Shown here in pieces: positions 29,496-37,952 of a stretch of 64,000 nucleotides of DNA. Position numbers and translations under genes: made by a program. The stretch's first letter is position 1; the number at the start of each line of letters is the position of its first letter. Source of the DNA: Actinoplanes sp. NBC_00393 (GTDB lineage Bacteria; Actinomycetota; Actinomycetes; Mycobacteriales; Micromonosporaceae); assembly GCF_036053395.1 (NCBI RefSeq), contig NZ_CP107942.1, positions 10,530,001-10,594,000 of the forward strand. The letters are read 5' to 3'. Under the pieces are notes generated by a model that saw nothing but the letters and a program-made list of their open reading frames with translations, ran no database searches and was not told the DNA's origin.

Positions 29496-30894
29496 GCACG
29501 CGGCCGATGCGTTGCGCGGCCTCGATGAGGCGGTCCGGCGCCTGCGCCGCATAACCCAGGACCAGGCCCGGCGGTCCCGGCCGTCGGCGGTGCCAGCTGA
29601 GCGGATGCACCTGTACGCCCGAAGCACCCACCCGCTCGGCGAGGAGCGTGTCGTCACCGTCCCCGGGCAGCATGACCAGCAGGTGCAGCCCGGCCGCCAC
29701 CCCCGTCACCCGGGCCTGCGGCAGGTGCTCGCGCAACCCCGCGAGCAGCGCGTCCCGCCGGCGTCGTTGCCGGGTTCGCACCGCCCGCAGATGCCGCTCG
29801 TAGTCGCCGGACGCGATCAGCTCGGCGAGCACGAGCTGCGGCAGCGCCGGACTGCCCAGGTCGCTGGCGTGTTTGACGGCGAGCAGTTCGGTCTGCATCC
29901 GGCGCGGCGCGATCAGCCAGCCCACCCGCATGCCGGGCGCCAGCGACTTGGAGACGCTGCCGAGGTACGCCACCCGGTCCGGCGCCGACCCCTGCAGCGC
30001 GGCGACCGGCGCCCGGTCGTAGCGGTGCTCCGCGTCGTAGTCGTCCTCGATCACCAGTCGCGTCTCCGCCCAGCTCAACAGGGCGCGCCGCCGGTCCGGG
30101 CCGAGCACCACGCCGGTCGGGAACTGGTGCGCCGGGGTGAGCACAGCCGCGTCCAGCCCGGTCGCGGCGAGCTCGTCGACCCGGATCCCGTCGTCGTCGA
30201 CCGGCACCCCGACCGGCCGCAGCCCCCAGAACGCCATCTGGTCCCAGGCGCCGCGGGAGCCCGGGTCCTCGACCGCTACCGCATCCGTGCCCTGGCCGCG
30301 CAGAACGTGCGCGAGCAGGGCGAGTCCCTGGGCCACGCCGCTGCAGATCACCACGTCGTCCGCTTCGGCCCGGACCCCACGGGTACGCGCCAGCCAGCCG
30401 ACGAGCTCGGCCCGCAGCCGGGGTGTGCCGCCCGGGTCGCCGTACCCGAGGTCGGCGCCGGTGACCCGGTCCAGCACCGCCCGTTCGGCCCGCAACCAGG
30501 CGGTACGCGGAAACGCCTGCAGATCCGGCACCCCGGGCGACAGGTCCAGGTCGACGCCGTCCGCAGCTCGCAGCGGCAGCCGTAGCTCCGCGAGGGTGCG
30601 CCGCCGGTCGCCGGCCGGCCGGGCGTTGAGCGCCGTCCCCCGGCCGGTGACCACGGTTCCGGAGCCGGTCCGCGCCCCGGCCAGCCCCTCGTCGACGAGC
30701 CGCTGGTAGGCCTGCACCACGACGCCCCGGGAGATGCCGAGCTCGCCGGCGAGCAGCCGGGTCGCGGGCAGCCGGTCGCCCGGGGTGAGCCGCCCGGAGA
30801 CGACGGCGTCGCGCAGACCGTCGGCCAGCCAGGCGGTCAGCCCTTTCGCCGGGGCCGTCTCCGGGCGCAGCTGAAGGAAGTCCGAACCGGTGAT
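29476..30894 (-). CDS. MocR/PdxR-type regulator (GntR helix-turn-helix fused to an aminotransferase)
   Basis: PLP-binding transcription regulator. The aminotransferase-like part has SGVAQGLALLAHVL, AHQFPTG, IEDDYDAEHRY and the PLP lysine in YLGSVSKSLAPGMRVGW. The first standard start codon in frame is GTG 30720, but that would cut the DNA-binding domain in half. In-frame sequence upstream encodes the missing part (AKGLTAWLADGLRDAVVSGR then RLPATRLLAGELGISRGVVV), preceded by GSDFLQLRPE as in homologues. No ATG, GTG or TTG occurs between the stop at 30904 and 30720. A GAGGTGG element (30899-30905) lies 4 nt before ATC 30892-30894, used here as the provisional start; CTG 30870 is another option. 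The gene faces the EamA transporter, its probable target. Confidence 0.82.
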   Translation of the reverse strand: MTGSDFLQLRPETAPAKGLTAWLADGLRDAVVSGRLTPGDRLPATRLLAGELGISRGVVVQAYQRLVDEGLAGARTGSGTVVTGRGTALNARPAGDRRRTLAELRLPLRAADGVDLDLSPGVPDLQAFPRTAWLRAERAVLDRVTGADLGYGDPGGTPRLRAELVGWLARTRGVRAEADDVVICSGVAQGLALLAHVLRGQGTDAVAVEDPGSRGAWDQMAFWGLRPVGVPVDDDGIRVDELAATGLDAAVLTPAHQFPTGVVLGPDRRRALLSWAETRLVIEDDYDAEHRYDRAPVAALQGSAPDRVAYLGSVSKSLAPGMRVGWLIAPRRMQTELLAVKHASDLGSPALPQLVLAELIASGDYERHLRAVRTRQRRRRDALLAGLREHLPQARVTGVAAGLHLLVMLPGDGDDTLLAERVGASGVQVHPLSWHRRRPGPPGLVLGYAAQAPDRLIEAAQRIGRVLSPPGP

Positions 30895-30938
30895 TGGTCC
30901 ACCTCATCACGCCTCGATTGGTCCTCGAACCGGACCAT
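30892..30938. promoter_or_regulatory. Repeated GATTGGTCC boxes between MocR gene and EamA transporter
   Basis: GATTGGTCC occurs at 30892-30900 and again at 30916-30924, 24 bp apart, with the inverted partner GGACCAT at 30932-30938. MocR/PdxR regulators commonly bind direct plus inverted repeats of this sort near the divergent target promoter. CATACT at 30936-30941 could be a -10 box for the transporter. Assignment is by position and symmetry only. Confidence 0.5.
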
Positions 30939-30959
30939 ACTCGCGACGAGCATCAAGGT

Positions 30960-31901
30960 GTGAAAACACTCCCGATCCTCGCCGGCGCCCTCGGCATGGC
31001 CTTCGTCGGCGGCAGCGCCGCCGTCTCCGGCCGGCTGGCCGACGCGCCGTACCTCACTGTCCAGAGTCTCCGGTACGCCCTCGCGTGCCTGCTCCTGATC
31101 GGCTGGGCGCGGTGGACCCGGGCGCCGTTGCGCCTGCCGCGCGGCGCCGAATGGCTGTGGCTGCTCGGCGTCACCGGCACCGGCCTGCTGCTCTTCAACG
31201 TCGCCCTGGTCCGGGGCAGCATGCACGCCGAACCCGCGGTGCTCGGCGTCGCGGTGGCGTGCGTGCCGATCCTGCTCGCGGTCGGCGGCCCGCTGCTGGA
31301 AGGCCGCGGCCCGGCGCCCCGGGTGATCGCCGCCGCGGTCGTGGTCACCGCCGGCGCCGCCCTGGTGCAGGGACTCGGCCGCACCGACGGGATCGGTCTG
31401 TTCTGGGCCGCCGTGACGTTCGCCTGCGAGGCCGCGTTCACCCTGCTCGCCCTCCCGGTGCTCGGCCGGCACGGCCCGCTCGGCGTCTCCGTGCACACCA
31501 CCGCGATGGCCACGGTCCTCTTCGGCGTGGCCGGGGTGGCCGTCGAGGGCCCCACCGCGGTCACCCGCCTGCACACCGACGACCTGCTCGCCGGCGCCTA
31601 CCTCGCGGTCCTGCTCACCGCGGTCGCGTTCCTGCTCTGGTACACCTGCGTAGCCCGCCTCGGCGCCGGCCGCGCCGGCCTGCTCACCGGGGTCGCCCCG
31701 ATCGCCGCCGCCCTGACCGGCATGGCCCTGGGCGGCCCGTCCCCGCGCCCGCTCGTCTGGCTGGGCATAGCCACCGTCGCCGCCGGCCTCGCCCTCGGCC
31801 TGACCACCCGCCGCCCCGCCCCAACCCCACCCCAGCTGACCACCACGGCCGCTTCCGCGCCGGGGAAGCGACGCTGGGCGTCAGCCGAAGTGCCGGGCTG
31901 A
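30960..31901 (+). CDS. EamA/DMT-family transporter with a repeat-encoded C-terminus
   Basis: Ten-helix drug/metabolite transporter of 313 aa from GTG 30960. Two EamA halves are visible: residues ~1-130 (ILAGALGMAFVGGSAAVSGRL ... AAAVVVTAGAALVQGL) and ~140-290. Family members export amino acids, nucleosides or drugs. The last ~20 residues (TTAASAPGKRRWASAEVPG) are encoded by the first unit of the downstream 62-bp repeat array, and the TGA at 31899-31901 is formed by the GCTGAC that opens the second unit. Probably controlled by the divergent MocR regulator. Confidence 0.87.
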   Translation: MKTLPILAGALGMAFVGGSAAVSGRLADAPYLTVQSLRYALACLLLIGWARWTRAPLRLPRGAEWLWLLGVTGTGLLLFNVALVRGSMHAEPAVLGVAVACVPILLAVGGPLLEGRGPAPRVIAAAVVVTAGAALVQGLGRTDGIGLFWAAVTFACEAAFTLLALPVLGRHGPLGVSVHTTAMATVLFGVAGVAVEGPTAVTRLHTDDLLAGAYLAVLLTAVAFLLWYTCVARLGAGRAGLLTGVAPIAAALTGMALGGPSPRPLVWLGIATVAAGLALGLTTRRPAPTPPQLTTTAASAPGKRRWASAEVPG

Positions 31902-32567
31902 CCGCCAGGGCTGCTTCCCGGGCCGGGAAGCGACGCTGGGCGTCAGCCGAAGTGCCGGGCTGACCGCCAGGGCTGCTTCCGCGCCCGGGAAGCGACGCTG
32001 GGCGTCAGCCGAAGTGCCGGGCTGACCGCCAGGGCTGCTTCCGCGCCCGGGAAGCGACGCTGGGTGTCAGCTGAGGGTTCGGGCTGACCGCCAGGGCTGC
32101 TTCCCGGGCCGGGAAGCGACGCTGGGCGTCAGCCGAGGTGCTGGGCTGACCGCCAGGGCTGCTTCCCGGGCCGGGAAGCGACGCTGGGCGTCAGCCGAGG
32201 TGCTGGGCTGACCGCCAGGGCTGCTTCCCGGGCCGGGAAGCGACGCTGGGCGTCAGCCGAGGTGCTGGGCTGACCGCCAGGGCTGCTTCCGCGCCCGGGA
32301 AGCGACGCTGGGCGTCAGCCGAGGTGCTGGGCTGACCGCCAGGGCTGCTTCCCGGGCCGGGAAGCGACGCTGGGCGTCAGCCGAGGTGCCGGGCTGACCG
32401 CCACGGCTGCTTCCGCGCCCGGGAAGCGACGCTGGGCGTCAGCCGAAGTGCTGGGCTGATTACCACGGCTGCTTCCCGGGCCGGGAAGCGACGCTGGGCG
32501 TCAGCCGAGGTGCCGGGCTGACCGCCAGGGCTGCTTCCCGGGCCGGGAAGCGACGCTGGGCGTCAGC
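31835..32567. repeat. Array of twelve 51-nt hairpins at an exact 62-bp period
   Basis: Twelve units begin with GCTGAC and end with GTCAGC. They start at 31835, 31897, 31959 and so on every 62 bp to 32517. The core GAAGCGACGCTGGGCGTCAG recurs at 31865, 31927, 31989, 32051, 32113, 32175, 32237, 32299, 32361, 32423, 32485 and 32547. Each unit can fold on itself: outer pairs GCTGAC/GTCAGC and an inner perfect GCTTCCCG-GGC-CGGGAAGC (a GCTTCC-GCGCCC variant in some copies). Units are joined by 11-nt linkers. The array fills the gap between the convergent EamA and serine-hydrolase genes and overlaps the last codons of EamA. Confidence 0.92.
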
Positions 32568-32711
32568 TGGCCGCCCGGCCAACGCGGGGGCTACTGGAGC
32601 GGCCACCTGCATGGGCCCGGCGGGCGCGCTGGGGCCCGGGGCCGTGCGGTGATCGCGCGGCTTGGCGGTACTCCTTCGAAAACCCGTACCGGAAAGGGGC
32701 TTGATCTTGGG
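32568..32711. other. Short intergenic tail after the repeat array
   Basis: 144 bp between the last repeat unit and the stop of the serine hydrolase. No gene or clear terminator is seen. Confidence 0.4.
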
Positions 32712-34046
32712 CTATGCCAGATGTTCGGGGTTGCGGCGGTAGATGAAAGTCGCGATGTCGATGTGGTCCATCGTGCCCTCCGGGGAGCGCACCAGCGACA
32801 TGACCTCGCCCTCGTTGTTGCCGGTGAGGCCGCGCCAGCGGTCCGGTGCCTCGCGGATGAAGCGGGTGCGGTGGTGCGGCCCGGTCATCAGCAGGCCGTC
32901 GCCGTCCGGGGTGATCTCGTACTCGCGGCCCATCCACCACCAGCGGCCGCAGAGTTCGGCGGCCTCACCCTGCGGAGGCGCGGACGGGCGCCAGACCGGG
33001 ACCGTCGACGGCTCGTTGTCGAGGACGGTGGTCAGGGTCTCCAGACTGATCTCTTTGATGCCGGCGCCGGTGAGGCCGTAGGCGTTGGCGAACAGGATGA
33101 CGCCGAGCCGGCTGCGGCGGTGGACGGCCAGGTGCGCGACGTATCCGGGCATCGAGCCGCCGTGGCCGACGTAGACGCGTTCGCCGACCCGGTACAGCTG
33201 CGGGCCGAGGCCGTGCCCGCCGGTCCACGACTCCAGGTCGCTGATCACCACCGGGGCGCACATCTCGTCGACGGTCTCCCGGGCCAGCACCGCGGGGGCG
33301 GGGTCGGCCAGGAACCCGGCCCATTTCGCCATGTCGGTGACGGTGGACCAGAGCTGCCCGGCGGGCGCCATCGCACCGGTGTCCGGGCGGGGTTCCTCGT
33401 GCAGGGCGCCGCCGAGGGCGTGCACCACGTAGCCGCGGGCGTACGGTTCGACCGGGTGGTAGCTGGTGCGTTTCATGCCGAGCGGGTCGAGGACGCGCTT
33501 GCCGACCAGCTCCGCCCAAGACTGGCCGGTGACCTTCTCCAGGACCGCGCCGAGCAGGCCGTAGGCGAGGTTGGAGTAGCGGTACCGGCGGTACGGCGGA
33601 CCGGCGAGCTTCTCGTAGGTCAGGGACGCGAGCAGTTGGTCCACGTCCCCGCCCGGGTTGCGCTCCCACCACAGCCCGTCCGGTTCGCGCTGCAGCCCGG
33701 AGACGTGCCCGAGAAGCTGGCGCAGCGTCACCCCGCCGATCGGGGTGCCCGGCAGATGCCGGTAGAGCAGGTCGTCCAGGGCGAAGAAGCCCTCGTCACG
33801 CAGCTGCATCACCAGCGTCGCGGTGATCGTCTTGGTGATCGAGCCGAGCCGGTACTGGGTCTTCGGATCCGGCCGGGGTTGCTCTCCGGCGCCCGCGAAG
33901 TGCAGCACCGCACGGTCGCGAACCACCGCGCACGCGAGCGAAGGCACCCGGCCGGTGGACTGTGCCCGGGCGACGATCTCATCGATCCGTCGGCCGGTCT
34001 CCGGAAGCAGCGACACGCTGGGGTCCCTCTCCTGTGGCGAACTCAT
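32712..34046 (-). CDS. Class C beta-lactamase-like serine hydrolase
   Basis: 444-aa member of the beta-lactamase/penicillin-binding-protein superfamily. The active-site tetrad S69-x-x-K72 is in YRLGSITKTITATL. The second motif Y157-S158-N159 is in RYSNLAYGLLGAVLEKV, and the third, KTG-like motif appears as HGG in YVGHGGSMPGYVAHL. There is no signal peptide, so it is probably a cytosolic esterase or peptidase rather than a resistance enzyme. A C-terminal lipocalin-like extension follows (from about residue 355). ATG 34046 is followed by MSSPQERDPSV; the frame is open upstream but antisense to the NfeD gene. Confidence 0.88.
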   Translation of the reverse strand: MSSPQERDPSVSLLPETGRRIDEIVARAQSTGRVPSLACAVVRDRAVLHFAGAGEQPRPDPKTQYRLGSITKTITATLVMQLRDEGFFALDDLLYRHLPGTPIGGVTLRQLLGHVSGLQREPDGLWWERNPGGDVDQLLASLTYEKLAGPPYRRYRYSNLAYGLLGAVLEKVTGQSWAELVGKRVLDPLGMKRTSYHPVEPYARGYVVHALGGALHEEPRPDTGAMAPAGQLWSTVTDMAKWAGFLADPAPAVLARETVDEMCAPVVISDLESWTGGHGLGPQLYRVGERVYVGHGGSMPGYVAHLAVHRRSRLGVILFANAYGLTGAGIKEISLETLTTVLDNEPSTVPVWRPSAPPQGEAAELCGRWWWMGREYEITPDGDGLLMTGPHHRTRFIREAPDRWRGLTGNNEGEVMSLVRSPEGTMDHIDIATFIYRRNPEHLA

Positions 34047-34127
34047 GGGTCTAACTGTTCGACGTCGATTCGGGTACGCCGCATTCTGGCGTCGCTGAAC
34101 GTGCGCGGACGTGCCACGATCGTGGAT

Positions 34128-34577
34128 GTGGACGCCGTACTCTGGATCATCCTCGCGATCGCCCTCGTGGTCGCCGAGGCCTTCACCGCGACGATTCTGG
34201 TCGTCTTCTTCGCCGCCGGCGCTGCCGGTGCGGCGATCGCTGCCGGCCTGGGCGCCTCGGTGCTGGTGCAGGTCATCGTGTTCGCGCTGGTCTCCGGCGT
34301 GTCGGTGGCCGCGGTCCGGCCGATCGTCATGCGGCACGCGCGATCCGCGCTGGAGTCGGGCGACACCCCGTTCGGGATCGAGGCGATGGAGGGCGCGCGC
34401 GGCACGGTCGTGGACGAGGTCGGCCCCCACCAGGGCATGATCAAGATCGACGGCGAGCTGTGGCAGGCTCGCGCGTTCGACGGCAACGAGACATTTTCCC
34501 CCGGTGACCACGTAAGGGTCGTCAAGGTCCGTGGCGCCACGGTCCTGGTCTGGCACGACGACCTTCCCGACGTCTGA
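34128..34577 (+). CDS. NfeD-family membrane protein
   Basis: 149-aa short NfeD protein from GTG 34128 (GTG 34122 is possible). Two or three N-terminal helices (VLWIILAIALVVAEAFTATI, then VLVQVIVFALVSGVSVAAV) are followed by the C-terminal OB-fold: EGARGTVVDEVGPHQGMIKIDGELWQARA ... GDHVRVVKVRGATVLV. Short NfeD proteins work with the SPFH/stomatin protein encoded just downstream (31-bp gap), probably in membrane microdomain organisation. Confidence 0.9.
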   Translation: MDAVLWIILAIALVVAEAFTATILVVFFAAGAAGAAIAAGLGASVLVQVIVFALVSGVSVAAVRPIVMRHARSALESGDTPFGIEAMEGARGTVVDEVGPHQGMIKIDGELWQARAFDGNETFSPGDHVRVVKVRGATVLVWHDDLPDV

Positions 34578-34608
34578 GTAGTCCCATCACGAACATCTGA
34601 GAGGCGTC

Positions 34609-35718
34609 ATGGAAGTCATCATCCTGGTCCTCGTCATAGCCATCGCGGTCTTCGCGGTGACCACCCTGGTCCGCTCTGTCCGGATCGTCCCGCAGCAGCG
34701 GATGGACGTCGTCGAGCGGCTGGGGAAGTACAAGCGCACCCTGTCACCGGGGCTGAACCTGCTGGTCCCGTTCGTCGACGCGGTCCGCACCAAGGTCGAC
34801 ATGCGGGAGCAGGTGGTCTCGTTCCCGCCGCAGCCCGTGATCACGTCCGACAACCTGGTCGTCTCGATCGACACGGTGCTCTACTTCAAGGTCGTCGACC
34901 CGGTCCGCGCGACGTACGAGATCTCGCACTTCCTCCAGGCGATCGAGCAGCTCACCGTCACAACACTGCGCAACGTGATCGGCTCCCTGGACCTGGAACG
35001 CGCGCTGACCAGCCGTGAGGAGATCAACAAGCATCTCTCCAGCGTGCTCGACGAGACCACCGGCCGGTGGGGCATCAAGGTCACCCGGGTCGAGATCAAG
35101 GCGATCGAGCCGCCGCCCAGCATCCGCGACTCGATGGAGAAGCAGATGCGCGCCGAGCGGGAGCGCCGGGCCACCATCCTCAACGCCGAGGGTCACAAGC
35201 AGGCGGCGATCCTCACCGCCGAGGGTGAGAAGCAGGCCGCGGTGCTGCGCGCCGACGGTGACCGGCAGTCCCGCATCCTGCAGGCCGAGGGCCAGGCCAA
35301 GGCGATCCGGACCGTGTTCGACGCGATCCACCAGGCCAACCCCTCGCAGAAGGTGCTGGCGTACCAGTACCTTCAGTCGCTGCCGCAGATCGCCAACGGC
35401 TCGGCGAACAAGGTGTGGATCGTGCCGACCGAGCTGACCAAGGCCCTCGAGGGTCTCGGCGGCGCGCTCGGCGGCCTGGCGAACATGGCCGGTGACCTGC
35501 CCTCCTCGCAGGTCGACGCGGGTGCGGTGGAGCGCGAGGCGGCAGCGGCCGCGGAGGCTGCGGCGGCCGAGGCACAGAAGGTGGATGCCGAGGTACGCGC
35601 AGCCGAAGCCGAAGTCAGCGGCAACGACAAAGCCCTCCCGGCGTCCGACGTCATCCCGCCCGCCGCAGCGCTGGGCAGCGCCGACTATCACGAGACGAGC
35701 CAGGTCGAGAAAGCCTGA
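34609..35718 (+). CDS. SPFH/Band 7 (stomatin-like, QmcA type) protein
   Basis: 369-aa membrane-associated scaffold protein. A single N-terminal helix (VIILVLVIAIAVFAVTTLV) anchors it. The Band 7 domain starts RIVPQQRMDVVERLGKYKRTL and contains MREQVVSFPPQPVITSDNLVV and TLRNVIGSLDLERALTSREEIN. A long coiled-coil stretch (about 185-230, with AEGHKQAAILTAEGEKQAAVL repeats) promotes oligomer rings. The C-terminal tail is Ala/Glu-rich. It forms an operon with NfeD and is closed by a strong terminator 9 bp after its stop. Confidence 0.94.
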   Translation: MEVIILVLVIAIAVFAVTTLVRSVRIVPQQRMDVVERLGKYKRTLSPGLNLLVPFVDAVRTKVDMREQVVSFPPQPVITSDNLVVSIDTVLYFKVVDPVRATYEISHFLQAIEQLTVTTLRNVIGSLDLERALTSREEINKHLSSVLDETTGRWGIKVTRVEIKAIEPPPSIRDSMEKQMRAERERRATILNAEGHKQAAILTAEGEKQAAVLRADGDRQSRILQAEGQAKAIRTVFDAIHQANPSQKVLAYQYLQSLPQIANGSANKVWIVPTELTKALEGLGGALGGLANMAGDLPSSQVDAGAVEREAAAAAEAAAAEAQKVDAEVRAAEAEVSGNDKALPASDVIPPAAALGSADYHETSQVEKA

Positions 35719-35727
35719 CAGTCGTCT

Positions 35728-35766
35728 GGCAGGGCCGGTCCTTCACCGACCGGCCCTGCCCTTTTT
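35728..35766 (+). terminator. Intrinsic terminator after the NfeD-SPFH operon
   Basis: A perfect 13-bp stem (GGCAGGGCCGGTC at 35728-35740 and GACCGGCCCTGCC at 35748-35760) with a 7-nt loop (CTTCACC) is followed directly by CTTTTTG. This is the clearest Rho-independent terminator in the window. Confidence 0.95.
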
Positions 35767-35873
35767 GTGGTATCCGACACATGGGCCGGAGAAGTTTGGC
35801 ATGCTTCCGTGCAGGATTCCGACCGGTGCCCCCCGGCCGCTCGGCTTGTTGCCCCTGTGATCGAGGCGGAGCC

Positions 35874-36539
35874 ATGAGCATCAGCCAGCGTCAGACCGCA
35901 AGTGGCCGTCCCCTGCGGATCGCTCCGGCCTGGGTCGGCGCCGCAACGCCGGCCGACGGCGCGGACCATCTTCCGGTACGCGACGCGGTCTGGATCTGGT
36001 CGGTCCGCCGGTACGCGCGCCTCGCTCTCTGGGCCCTACCGGTCGCCGCCGTCCTGTACGGCTGGCTCACCCTCGGCGTCGACACCCCACCCGGTCCGCT
36101 GGCGGTCGGCCTGCTCGCCGGCTGGCTGGCCACCATCTCGCTGATCGCCCTGGCCGGCCTGCTCGCCGGTTCGCGGACCCGCCGCTGCGCCCTGGCCGGT
36201 TTACTGGTCACCCTGGCCGGCGCCACCATGCTGCTGCCGCTCGCCGCACTGCCCGAGGACGCGGTGCTGGAGAGCGCCCCGCTGGTCGCCGGGCACGAGC
36301 CGGGGCTGCTGACCACGGCCGGGACGATCGCCGGCGCCGGGATGCTGCTGCTGGGCTGGGCGGTGTTCCGCTCCAAGCTGGTCAACCCGGCCGACGGGGT
36401 GCTGCTGATGCTCGCCGCGGTGGCGATGGGCGCCGGCACCTATCTGACCCAGCCGGTGCCGACGGTCGGGGCGCTGCTGCTGCTCGCCGCCGGGATGGGG
36501 CTGGCCTGGACGGGTGGCCGGCTGGTGCCCCGCGCATAA
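35874..36539 (+). CDS. Polytopic membrane protein, unknown function
   Basis: 221-aa protein from ATG 35874 with GAGGCGGA upstream. After a polar N-terminus (~45 residues) it has six hydrophobic helices (YARLALWALPVAAVLYGWL, GLLAGWLATISLIALAGLLA and others). No transport or enzyme motif is recognised. It lies 8 bp before the RNA methyltransferase gene on the same strand and 107 bp after the SPFH terminator. Confidence 0.72.
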   Translation: MSISQRQTASGRPLRIAPAWVGAATPADGADHLPVRDAVWIWSVRRYARLALWALPVAAVLYGWLTLGVDTPPGPLAVGLLAGWLATISLIALAGLLAGSRTRRCALAGLLVTLAGATMLLPLAALPEDAVLESAPLVAGHEPGLLTTAGTIAGAGMLLLGWAVFRSKLVNPADGVLLMLAAVAMGAGTYLTQPVPTVGALLLLAAGMGLAWTGGRLVPRA

Positions 36540-36547
36540 TCGGGCCG

Positions 36548-37357
36548 GTGCCCGACGTACAGCTGATCACCGACCCCGACGACGAGCGGCTCGGTGACTA
36601 TCGCGCCCTCACCGACCTTGAGTTGCGTACCAGGTGGGAGCCGCCCAACGGGCTCTTCATCGCCGAGGGGGAACTGGTGCTGCGGCGCGCGCTGCGGGCC
36701 GGTTACCGTCCCCGGTCCTACCTGATCGACGCCAAACGGGTCGCCCAGATCGAGGATCTCGAGGACGCGCCGATCTACGCGGCCACCCCGGACGTGCTGG
36801 AACGGGCCACCGGTTTCCACGTGCACCGCGGGGTGCTCGGCTCGTTCCACCGGTCGCCGCTGCTCGGCGCGGACGAGGTGCTCGCCGGCGCGCGCCGGGT
36901 CGCGATCCTGGAGGACGTCAACAACCACACCAACATCGGGGCGGTGTTCCGGGGCGCGGCCGCGCTCGGCATCGACGCCGTCCTGCTCTCGCCGACGTGC
37001 GCGGACCCGCTCTACCGGCGCAGCGTCCGGGTCAGCATGGGCGAGGTGTTCGCGGTGCCGTACGCCCGGCTCGAACCCTGGCCGGACGCCCTGCACCAGG
37101 TCCGGGAGGCGGGTTTCACCGTGCTCGCGATGACCCCGGCCCCGGACGCGGTCGCGATGCAGCGGCTGACCCCTGAGCAGCGGAAACGGGCGGCCCTGCT
37201 GCTCGGCGCCGAAGGGCCCGGCCTGTCGCGGCACGCCCTCGCCGCGAGCGACGTGCCGGTCAAGATCCCGATGCGGCGCAACGTCGACTCGCTCAACGTG
37301 GCGGCCGCGGCGGCGGTGGCGTTCTGGGAGCTCGGCCGCGACGACCTGGAAATCTGA
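36548..37357 (+). CDS. SpoU/TrmH-family RNA 2'-O-methyltransferase
   Basis: 269-aa S-adenosylmethionine-dependent methyltransferase of the SPOUT class, acting on rRNA or tRNA ribose. The three SpoU motifs are present: VNNHTNIGAVFRGAAALGID (motif 1), LLLGAEGPGLS (motif 2) and KIPMRRNVDSLNVAAAAAVAFWE (motif 3, the knot). The N-terminal substrate-binding domain reads GLFIAEGELVLRRALRAGYRPRSYL. GTG 36548 start. The target nucleotide cannot be told from sequence. Confidence 0.92.
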   Translation: MPDVQLITDPDDERLGDYRALTDLELRTRWEPPNGLFIAEGELVLRRALRAGYRPRSYLIDAKRVAQIEDLEDAPIYAATPDVLERATGFHVHRGVLGSFHRSPLLGADEVLAGARRVAILEDVNNHTNIGAVFRGAAALGIDAVLLSPTCADPLYRRSVRVSMGEVFAVPYARLEPWPDALHQVREAGFTVLAMTPAPDAVAMQRLTPEQRKRAALLLGAEGPGLSRHALAASDVPVKIPMRRNVDSLNVAAAAAVAFWELGRDDLEI

Positions 37358-37358
37358 G

Positions 37359-37865
37359 TCAGCACCAGGCGGCGCCGTCGTGGGACGCGGTCACCTCGAG
37401 GCCGTACTCGTCGGCCGGGGCGTCCGGGACCCCGGGGGTGTCGTTGAAGTCGCTGGGGAACCAGACCGCCAGGTACGCGGTGGTCCCGTCGACCTCCTTG
37501 GTGAAGCAGCTGCGGGCGGCGCTCACCACGAGCCCGGTGCTCGGCACTCCCGGGCCGTCGCCGGACCAGGTCCACCCGTCCTGTTCGGCGGCGGTGCGGT
37601 AGAACGTCTGGACCCCGGGCCGGTCGAGCCGGGACCGGTAACTGCGGCCGGCGTGCGCGAAACCGTCGTCCTCGTCGCAGCCGAACCCCTCGCCGACCCC
37701 CTCCGCGCCGTCCGGGTGGACGCCGAGGATCGCCAGCTCGTTCAGGTCGCCGGCGAACGCGCGGTCCCGGTGGCTGCATCCGCCGCCGAAGACGCTGCCC
37801 GAACCGCAGGCGGTCAGCGAAGCGGCGGTCACCACTGCCATGACCAGCAGCCGGATATCGATCAC
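37359..37865 (-). CDS. Predicted secreted lipoprotein, unknown function
   Basis: 168-aa protein from GTG 37865. MIDIRLLVMAVVTAASLTAC is a signal peptide ending in the lipobox LTAC (Cys20). The mature part has several cysteines (GGGCSHRD, GFGCDEDDG, ARSCFTKEV, terminal AWC) that probably pair outside the cell. An ATG at 37895 would lengthen the N-region by ten residues. The gene is convergent with the methyltransferase, with the stops 1 bp apart. No family is recognised. Confidence 0.72.
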   Translation of the reverse strand: MIDIRLLVMAVVTAASLTACGSGSVFGGGCSHRDRAFAGDLNELAILGVHPDGAEGVGEGFGCDEDDGFAHAGRSYRSRLDRPGVQTFYRTAAEQDGWTWSGDGPGVPSTGLVVSAARSCFTKEVDGTTAYLAVWFPSDFNDTPGVPDAPADEYGLEVTASHDGAAWC

Positions 37866-37952
37866 CGGCGCAGCATAGTGTCCTTCTTCAAGCATCAGGG
37901 GCGTCCGGTGCGGGAAGATGGACCTTGAGGCTCGTACCGTTCTTCTCCGGGG

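Noticed and set aside
31835..32567. Possible CRISPR array
   Set aside because: The period is constant, but the whole unit including the linker is repeated. There are no unique spacers and no cas genes nearby.
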